A DNA stretch of 5,920 bases, taken from positions 1-5,920 of the forward strand of contig JAEYZS010000240.1 of NCBI GenBank assembly GCA_023427925.1, read 5' to 3'. A model generated the notes under the pieces. The model worked only from the letters and a program-made list of their open reading frames with translations. It was not told the origin of the DNA and made no database searches. The DNA is from Pseudomonadota bacterium (GTDB lineage: Bacteria > Bdellovibrionota > Bdellovibrionia > Bdellovibrionales > JAEYZS01). Both the position numbers and the translations under genes were made by a program. Numbering within the stretch: position 1 is the first letter of the stretch; every line of letters starts with the position of its first letter. Shown one piece after another: positions 1 through 3,748 of this stretch.

Positions 1-653
1 GGTAAATTTTGTTCTACCCGCTTAATGCCATTTTTAACTTGAGTGAGATAGCCTGAGAATTCCTGACCTAATGTCAATGGAGTCGCATCCATTAAATGAG
101 TTCGTCCGATCTTAATAATTTTATCAAAATCTTTTACTTTTTTCTCGAGGCTTCTTTCAAAATCTTTAAGTGCAGGTAAAAGTTTGTGATGGACTTGCTC
201 TGTCACTGCAATATGCATCGCTGTAGGAAAAGTATCATTAGAAGATTGTGCTTTATTGACCTCATCATTAGGATGAATTTTTTTAGAGCCTAATTTTTCT
301 CCCATAAGCTCAGTTGCTCGGTTTGAAATCACTTCGTTGCTATTCATGTTTGTCTGCGTGCCACTTCCCGTCTGCCAAACTACGAGTGGAAAGTGAGAGT
401 CCAGTTTTCCTACAATGACTTCATCAGCGGCTTGTACAATGAACTTTGATTTGTTTTCATCAAGAAGCTTTAATTTAGCATTAGCGATAGCTGCCGATTT
501 TTTTAAGATCCCAAGTGCCCGGATCATTTCCCTCGGAAAGTGATCGTCCCCGATTTTGAAATTTTGCAATGATCTTTGTGTTTGAGCTCCCCAGTATTTA
601 TCCGCAGGAACTTCAATATTACCCATTGAATCTGATTCAGTCCTAAAAGCCAT
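1..653 (-). CDS. fumC: Fumarate hydratase class II, N-terminal part (runs off left edge)
   Basis: Class II fumarase catalyses reversible hydration of fumarate to L-malate in the cytosolic TCA cycle as an iron-independent homotetramer. My translation starts [20 protein letters not shown], with ATG at 651-653 preceded by AGAGG (660-664) at good spacing. Family signatures appear in order: WGAQTQRS (about residues 21-28), GSGTQTNMN (96-104), [14 protein letters not shown] (127-140) and [20 protein letters not shown] (183-202). By comparison with E. coli FumC, T99, N139 and the T185-H186 pair match active-site residues, and H127-D130 match the second, B-site loop. About 217 of an expected ~460 residues are present. 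The C-terminal half, including the GSSxMPxKxNP signature, lies outside the window, so integrity of the whole gene cannot be judged. Aspartase and argininosuccinate lyase share the fold, but this N-terminal sequence is typical of fumarase. The gene is divergent from the EVE operon. Confidence 0.96.
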   Translation of the reverse strand, partial: MAFRTESDSMGNIEVPADKYWGAQTQRSLQNFKIGDDHFPREMIRALGILKKSAAIANAKLKLLDENKSKFIVQAADEVIVGKLDSHFPLVVWQTGSGTQTNMNSNEVISNRATELMGEKLGSKKIHPNDEVNKAQSSNDTFPTAMHIAVTEQVHHKLLPALKDFERSLEKKVKDFDKIIKIGRTHLMDATPLTLGQEFSGYLTQVKNGIKRVEQNL

Positions 654-679
654 CTTTTACCTCTATAGATTAAAGATAC

Positions 680-708
680 ACTCTAATAAGCTCTCTAAAG
701 AGTGACAA
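680..708 (-). promoter_or_regulatory. Putative sigma70-type promoter of fumC
   Basis: Read on the minus strand there is a TTGTCA -35 (703-708), a 17-bp spacer and a TAGAGT -10 (680-685). The expected start near 674 gives a leader of about 20 nt containing the AGAGG ribosome binding site. The -35 matches consensus at 5 of 6 positions and the -10 at 4 of 6. It overlaps the -35 of the divergent promoter. Confidence 0.4.
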
Positions 709-728
709 TCTAAAAAACACTCTATAAA
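702..728 (+). promoter_or_regulatory. Putative promoter of the EVE-glutaredoxin operon
   Basis: GTGACA (702-707, 5 of 6 to consensus) and TATAAA (723-728) are separated by 15 bp, or 16 bp if ATAAAA is taken as the -10. A start near 735 would lie only about 5 nt before the ATG at 740, leaving no room for a Shine-Dalgarno site. The short spacer makes this a moderate call. Confidence 0.35.
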
Positions 729-739
729 ATGGGCGTCAT

Positions 740-1198
740 ATGAAATATTGGCTTATGAAATCTGAACCGGATGTGTTTTCTATAGACGATCTTAAGCGCA
801 ATAAAACTACTCTGTGGGAAGGTGTGCGCAATTACCAAGCACGAAACTTTATGATGAAGGATATGGCTATCGGAGACAAAGTTCTTTTTTACCACTCCAA
901 CGCTGAACCACCAGGGATTGCAGGGGTAGCCACCGTCTCTAGACTTGCAGTTCCTGACCCACTTCAATTTGATAAAAAGAGTGAGTATTACGACAAAAAA
1001 GCTACACAGGAAAAACCCATTTGGTACTGCGTAGAGGTGAAATTTTTAGAAAAATTTAAATCGTTATTTAGCCTTGCAGAAATTAAGGCTGATGAAAAAT
1101 TGAAAAATATGATGGTCATCCAAAAGGGTTCAAGACTCTCTATTACTCCTGTTGACAAAAAAGATTTTGACCACATCTTGTCTAAAGCAAGTAATTAA
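740..1198 (+). CDS. Stand-alone EVE-domain protein (PUA-like fold, predicted modified-base binder)
   Basis: This 152-residue protein is essentially one EVE domain, the family of human thymocyte nuclear protein 1 and related to the PUA/YTH fold. Visible signatures are WLMKSEP (residues 4-10), WEGVRNYQARN (26-36), GDKVLFYHS (45-53), PGIAG (58-62) and KGSRLSI (129-135). Length is normal for stand-alone bacterial EVE proteins. Family knowledge predicts binding of modified bases in RNA or DNA through an aromatic pocket, but the physiological ligand of stand-alone members is not settled. The ATG at 740 starts the conserved core (MKYWLMKSEP), so the start is well supported even though no good Shine-Dalgarno is seen. 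An ATG at 729 is blocked by an in-frame TGA. It is the first gene of an operon with glutaredoxin 15 bp downstream, and a candidate 6S-like RNA follows. Confidence 0.93.
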   Translation: MKYWLMKSEPDVFSIDDLKRNKTTLWEGVRNYQARNFMMKDMAIGDKVLFYHSNAEPPGIAGVATVSRLAVPDPLQFDKKSEYYDKKATQEKPIWYCVEVKFLEKFKSLFSLAEIKADEKLKNMMVIQKGSRLSITPVDKKDFDHILSKASN

Positions 1199-1213
1199 AT
1201 TAAGGAGATTTCA

Positions 1214-1468
1214 ATGGCTAGGGTCGTTATCTATTCGAAAAACTATTGTCCTTTCTGTGATAGAGCAAAAGCTCTTTTAAAGAATAAAAATGTAGCCTTT
1301 GAGGAACGCAATATCGACGGTAATGCAGAGGAAATTCAAAAGCTCATGGAAAAAACGAGCTGGAGAACGTTTCCCCAAATCTTTATAAATGATGAATTTA
1401 TTGGTGGATTTGACGATATGAATGCTTTAGATCAGGCTGGTAAATTGGATTTATTACTCAAAGCATAA
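1214..1468 (+). CDS. grxC: Glutaredoxin 3-type (class I, dithiol)
   Basis: This 84-residue protein has almost the same length as E. coli Grx3 (83) and a complete glutaredoxin fold. It begins VVIYSKNYCPFC, with the dithiol active site C12-P-F-C15. Next come the glutathione-binding region WRTFPQIFI (50-58), with conserved cis-Pro54, and GGFDD (64-68). It is expected to reduce protein disulfides and glutathione mixed disulfides in the cytosol using glutathione. Two variations are visible: CPFC instead of the commoner CPYC, and Phe53 where Val usually precedes the cis-Pro (TVP becomes TFP). The start is fixed by AAGGAG at 1202-1207, 6 nt before the ATG. It is probably co-transcribed with the EVE gene. 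No hairpin with a U-run follows directly; the next terminator is about 265 bp away, beyond the structured RNA region. Confidence 0.95.
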   Translation: MARVVIYSKNYCPFCDRAKALLKNKNVAFEERNIDGNAEEIQKLMEKTSWRTFPQIFINDEFIGGFDDMNALDQAGKLDLLLKA

Positions 1469-1561
1469 ATTTAGCTCATACCAAGTCATCTTAAATGCAA
1501 TGTGTTTGATTTAGAGGGCTATTTCAATAGATATCCAAAGCATTGCTTATATCAAAAATAA

Positions 1562-1733
1562 AAACTTTCGATTTGTATTTATGATGATTTCTTCATAAAA
1601 CATAACTGTTCCGAGGGGTCGGAACATTGGTTGGTTTAACATAGTTCAAATCCAATCGTGGGGAAATGAGAGCGGTGTGACAAAGGGGGAGCGACTCAAA
1701 AAAGAGGCGCTAAAGGGTTACAAATCAAGTTTC
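1562..1733 (+). ncRNA. Structured non-coding RNA; candidate divergent 6S RNA
   Basis: No plausible ORF lies here, but the sequence folds strongly. A long-range closing stem pairs 1562-1567 (AAACTT) with 1727-1732 (AAGTTT), then 1570-1577 (GATTTGTA) with 1719-1726 (TACAAATC). That is 14 pairs with only T1568 and C1569 bulged. Inside, ATTTCTTCAT (1587-1596) can pair with GTGGGGAAAT (1658-1667), including GU pairs. Perfect hairpin 1607-1614/1619-1626 (TGTTCCGA, loop GGGG) and imperfect hairpin 1631-1640/1644-1655 lie within that arm. On the 3' side, 1690-1697/1704-1711 forms a hairpin with an A6 loop, followed by AAAGGGTTACA. A 3'-strand hairpin followed by GGGUUACA and then the closing stem is how I recall E. 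coli 6S RNA, and about 171 nt is a normal 6S length. The upper part is branched rather than rod-like, which argues against 6S. A weak -10 (TATATC, 1548-1553) would start transcription near 1560. RNA gene: fairly likely. 6S identity: roughly 40%. Confidence 0.5.
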
Positions 1734-1779
1734 AAGGCCTTCTGTTAACGTAGTAGCTGTTACAGAAGGCCTTTTTTTT
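1734..1779 (+). terminator. Strong rho-independent terminator after the RNA region
   Basis: AAGGCCTTCTG (1734-1744) pairs perfectly with CAGAAGGCCTT (1763-1773). After a bulged T1745, TAAC (1746-1749) pairs with GTTA (1759-1762), leaving a 9-nt loop. Eight T residues follow (1772-1779). On the opposite strand there is no U-run, so it acts on plus-strand transcripts. It ends the structured RNA and/or a long 3' extension of the glutaredoxin operon. The minus-strand lipoprotein gene converges on it, and the remaining 1780-1849 shows nothing clear. Confidence 0.92.
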
Positions 1780-1849
1780 GCCTAAATTTCTTTGGCTATA
1801 CATCTCGAAGGTCGCAATTGGGCTTATTTTAGAAAGTTAACAAGCGATA

Positions 1850-2335
1850 TTAATTTTTATTTTCGAACAATCGAATTTCAACTCGCCTATTGATAGAAGA
1901 ATCCTTTGCGTTATCTACAGGCTCCGTTCCCGCTAGCCAAGATGTACGGATTTTTTTGCGATCAACTCCCGCTTCTTTCATCATTTCAAGTACCGCTAGG
2001 GCTCTTTCTTTAGAAATATCAACTTTGATATCTTCACTTCCAGTCTGATCACTATGTCCAATTATTTCTATAAGTCGATATTTTTTGGGGTGGTTGATGA
2101 ATTGCTTGGCAATTTTTAGTAGCTCTTCCCTATCACTTGAATTCAATTCCGCAGAATTCGGAGCATAATTAAATACGCGCTCCGTCACAACAACAACAGA
2201 CTTTTCCTTTGATAAGGAACCATTTTTAAGCTGATTTGAATTCTCTTTACCTTTAGTGAAAGCTTCAGAGGGCACTTGCCCTGTGCTACATCCAATTAAA
2301 GTGAAATATAAAACAATTGCCCCCAATATTTTCAT
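1850..2335 (-). CDS. OmpA-family (Pal-like) outer-membrane lipoprotein
   Basis: This 161-residue protein has a short hydrophobic signal peptide ending in a lipobox (LIGC, Cys16), so it is probably lipidated and anchored in the outer membrane. A polar linker of about 35 residues leads to a complete OmpA C-terminal domain (about 50-157). Signatures are FNYAPNSAEL, IGHSDQTGS, ISKERALAV and NRRVEIRLF. By analogy with OmpA/Pal structures, Asp96 and Arg111 are the residues expected to contact diaminopimelate in peptidoglycan. The role is therefore tethering outer membrane to cell wall. No tol genes are nearby, so I do not call it pal itself. An in-frame TTG at 2336-2338 directly precedes the chosen ATG, but the promoter position favours the ATG. 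No Shine-Dalgarno is seen, and the mRNA may be nearly leaderless. No terminator follows on this strand. Confidence 0.92.
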   Translation of the reverse strand: MKILGAIVLYFTLIGCSTGQVPSEAFTKGKENSNQLKNGSLSKEKSVVVVTERVFNYAPNSAELNSSDREELLKIAKQFINHPKKYRLIEIIGHSDQTGSEDIKVDISKERALAVLEMMKEAGVDRKKIRTSWLAGTEPVDNAKDSSINRRVEIRLFENKN

Positions 2336-2342
2336 CAAAATA

Positions 2343-2370
2343 ATTCTATAGACAGAATACCATTTGTCAA
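2343..2370 (-). promoter_or_regulatory. Putative sigma70 promoter of the OmpA-like lipoprotein gene
   Basis: On the minus strand TTGACA (2365-2370, perfect -35) and TAGAAT (2343-2348, 5 of 6) are separated by 16 bp. The predicted start is near 2336-2337, directly at the ATG (2333-2335). Confidence 0.6.
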
Positions 2371-2400
2371 TCGACAGAGAATAATCTAAAACTTTATGAA
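2371..2400 (+). promoter_or_regulatory. Putative promoter of the tRNA-Val gene
   Basis: TCGACA (2371-2376) and TATGAA (2395-2400) are 18 bp apart, giving a start near 2407, about 5 nt before the mature tRNA 5' end. The -35 lies directly beside the divergent lipoprotein -35, so the two promoters are back to back. Confidence 0.4.
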
Positions 2401-2411
2401 CTTTTCTATTT

Positions 2412-2488
2412 GCGCCTTTAGCTCAGTTGGTTAGAGTATCACCTTGACATGGTGGGGGTCAGTGGTTCGAGTCCACTAAGGCGCACCA
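2412..2488 (+). tRNA. tRNA-Val (anticodon GAC), CCA encoded
   Basis: This is a complete 77-nt cloverleaf. The acceptor stem GCGCCTT (2412-2418) pairs perfectly with AAGGCGC (2478-2484). D-arm: GCTC/GAGT (2421-2424, 2434-2437), with a TTGG loop. Anticodon stem: TCACC/GGTGG with loop TTGACAT, placing anticodon GAC at 2446-2448 (valine, codons GUC/GUU). T-arm: AGTGG/CCACT around TTCGAGT. Discriminator A2485 is followed by genomically encoded CCA (2486-2488). A run of seven T residues (2496-2502) soon after the CCA may help end transcription. I saw no duplicated tRNA 3' end in the window that would mark an integrated element. Confidence 0.98.
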
Positions 2489-2514
2489 TACTTCCTTTTT
2501 TTAGAATCAAATAA

Positions 2515-2523
2515 TGGTATCAT
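2515..2523 (+). promoter_or_regulatory. Putative extended -10 promoter of the acetyltransferase gene
   Basis: TGGTATCAT matches the extended -10 form TGnTATAAT except for one base. The predicted start near 2530 leaves a leader of about 18 nt holding the ribosome binding site. There is no recognisable -35 in the T-rich sequence upstream. Confidence 0.35.
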
Positions 2524-2547
2524 TGAAGTCTGTTTCAAGGGATCAGC

Positions 2548-3108
2548 GTGATTATTAGAGAGCTCACATTAAAAGACTCAAGCTTGTTCAAAGAGGCTGT
2601 TGATTTGCTCAATAGGACTCAAGGAGAAGGAATATTTCCTCCAGATTACGTGGGCTCTAAAATCAATAGTCCATCGAGTTATGTTGTGGCGGCGTTTGAG
2701 GGCGAACAGCTTTTAGGAATAGGGATTGCCGAAATTACAGATTCGTTTGATTTTTATTTACCGTTTGATCCAAACATCGTGAAAGAACTGACTGGAAAGC
2801 TCGTAGGATCTTTTTCTACACTTGCCGTTTTGGAAGGACGTCAAGGACAAGGAATTGGACAAAAAATTAGCCTAGAACGTCTTCGCTGGCTTAAAGAAAG
2901 ATGCTGTAAAACTATACTAGGCGTCTCATGGGTTAGCGGTCTAGGTCATACTTCTGATCGTGTATTCGAAAAACTGAACTTTAAAGCTGTTAAAAAGGTG
3001 GATCACTTTTTTGGGAAGATGAGTGTCGAGCGAAATTTTCTATGTCCAGGCTGCAAAGTTATACCTTGTACTTGTTCTGGCATTCTATTCCGCTGGGACC
3101 AAAAATAA
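2548..3108 (+). CDS. GNAT-family N-acetyltransferase with C-terminal four-cysteine tail
   Basis: This 186-residue protein starts with GTG (2548-2550), preceded by AAGGGA (2537-2542) at 5-6 nt spacing. Its N-terminus, MIIRELTLKDSSLFKEAVDL, is the usual first strand and helix of GNAT enzymes. Motif A is STLAVLEGRQGQGIG (90-104), in which R98-Q-G-Q-G-I-G104 is the acetyl-CoA pyrophosphate-binding loop. Motif B follows around FEKLNFKAVKK (140-150). The protein should transfer an acyl group from acetyl-CoA to an amine, but the substrate cannot be read from the sequence. The tail FLCPGCKVIPCTCSG (164-178) carries C166, C169, C174 and C176 in a CxxC-x4-CxC pattern that could bind one zinc. Upstream is tRNA-Val; the downstream gene is convergent, so this looks monocistronic. 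Confidence 0.9.
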   Translation: MIIRELTLKDSSLFKEAVDLLNRTQGEGIFPPDYVGSKINSPSSYVVAAFEGEQLLGIGIAEITDSFDFYLPFDPNIVKELTGKLVGSFSTLAVLEGRQGQGIGQKISLERLRWLKERCCKTILGVSWVSGLGHTSDRVFEKLNFKAVKKVDHFFGKMSVERNFLCPGCKVIPCTCSGILFRWDQK

Positions 3109-3142
3109 AAAACGCCAGCTCATTCTTGAGCCAGCGTCTTTT
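3101..3142. terminator. Bidirectional intrinsic terminator between convergent genes
   Basis: ACGCCAGCTCA (3112-3122) pairs with TGAGCCAGCGT (3127-3137), giving 5 + 4 base pairs around a 2-nt internal mismatch and a TTCT loop. On the plus strand it is followed by CTTTT (to 3142). On the minus strand it is followed by a longer T-rich tract (complement of 3101-3111). It therefore serves the minus-strand secreted-protein gene best and the acetyltransferase gene less strongly. Confidence 0.8.
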
Positions 3143-3163
3143 GTGCACAAATAAACTTAGATC

Positions 3164-3529
3164 TTATTCGCAAAGCTCTTTAGGATCGTAACCACCAACG
3201 CCTTTTTCGCAAATCATATAAACATAGTTAGGCTTAACTTCATCTTCTTCAAGAGTGATTTGAACTTGAGCTACAGAAACTACGTTATGATAGTAAGTGA
3301 ACATTTCGCCAGAGTCTTTTAATTGACATGAATTCTTTTTTTCTTCAACTACGGATAGCTCTGTCACTTTGAAAGAGTCACTACCGATTTCACCAATACC
3401 ATCGACAATAGTCAATGTATCGCCATCGATCACAACGCTTCCATCTGCTGTTGAACACTTATACCACTGGTCTCCAGCTACTGCGCCATTTGAAATTGCT
3501 AATACCATTAATAATGCCAAGATTCTCAT
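3164..3529 (-). CDS. Small secreted four-cysteine protein of unknown function
   Basis: I do not recognise this 121-residue protein. It has a clear Sec signal peptide (MRILALLMVLAISNGAVA, probable cleavage after Ala18 at AVA-GD). The mature part of about 103 residues has four cysteines (C25, C68, C107, C120), compatible with two disulfides in the periplasm or outside the cell. The mature sequence is acidic, rich in Val/Ile/Thr and beta-prone, with no catalytic motif I can name and no lipobox. The ATG start (3527-3529) is well supported by AGGGGGA just upstream, one of the best ribosome binding sites in the window. The gene stands alone, between a bidirectional terminator and the spacer after the protease gene. 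Confidence 0.85.
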   Translation of the reverse strand: MRILALLMVLAISNGAVAGDQWYKCSTADGSVVIDGDTLTIVDGIGEIGSDSFKVTELSVVEEKKNSCQLKDSGEMFTYYHNVVSVAQVQITLEEDEVKPNYVYMICEKGVGGYDPKELCE

Positions 3530-3570
3530 TGATCCCCCTTATATAAAGATTGTTGAACCACGAAATTCTC

Positions 3571-3579
3571 ATTAAAACA
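3571..3579 (-). promoter_or_regulatory. Putative extended -10 promoter of the small secreted protein gene
   Basis: On the minus strand TGTTTTAAT gives an extended -10 (TTTAAT, 3571-3576, with TG upstream). The start would be near 3564, leaving a leader of about 35 nt with the strong ribosome binding site. There is no good -35. The rest of 3530-3711 shows no gene or clear repeat. Confidence 0.3.
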
Positions 3580-3711
3580 TCAACCCTGTCGTGAAAAAAA
3601 CAACTTCAATATATTTTTTACGAGTTAAAAAGTTTGAGAGGTTTGAAATTCTTCCACATAAATTGCCAACAAATACTCACTACGCCGAGCGCCAAGCAGG
3701 ACATGACGCTA

Positions 3712-3748
3712 AGCTAAACAAAAGGTGCGGCTCACCTTTTGTTTAGCT
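3712..3748 (-). repeat. Perfect 16-bp inverted repeat spanning the protease stop codon
   Basis: AGCTAAACAAAAGGTG (3712-3727) is the exact reverse complement of CACCTTTTGTTTAGCT (3733-3748), with a 5-nt loop (3728-3732). On the minus strand one arm encodes the last residues of the protease, and the TGA stop (3732-3734) sits at the arm-loop junction. A very stable mRNA hairpin would form at the stop. No U-run follows on either strand, so it is not a textbook intrinsic terminator, although it may protect the 3' end or assist termination. Confidence 0.85.

Noticed and set aside
722..967. Minus-strand ORF opposite the EVE gene
   Set aside because: It is a shadow of a strongly conserved gene, with no ribosome binding site or recognisable protein features.
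988..1176. Minus-strand 62-codon ORF inside the EVE gene
   Set aside because: It is entirely antisense to conserved coding sequence and shows no start signals.
1497..1546. Imperfect inverted repeat (GCAATG/CATTGC) after the glutaredoxin gene, considered as its terminator
   Set aside because: Only 6 continuous base pairs at the base, a large interrupted interior and no U-run.
1615..1717. G-quadruplex from four G-runs
   Set aside because: Runs are 25 or more bases apart, far beyond usual quadruplex loop lengths, and one run has only three G.
1600..1733. c-di-GMP riboswitch or CsrA-sponge RNA, suggested by the G-rich runs
   Set aside because: The conserved GEMM core and GNRA receptor are absent, and only three GGA sites occur, not in repeated hairpin loops.
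2412..2488. tRNA gene as an integration (att) site of a mobile element
   Set aside because: No integrase gene and no duplicated tRNA 3' end were seen in the window.
3369..3575. Plus-strand 68-codon ORF overlapping the small secreted protein gene
   Set aside because: The opposite strand has a signal peptide and a strong ribosome binding site; this reading has neither.
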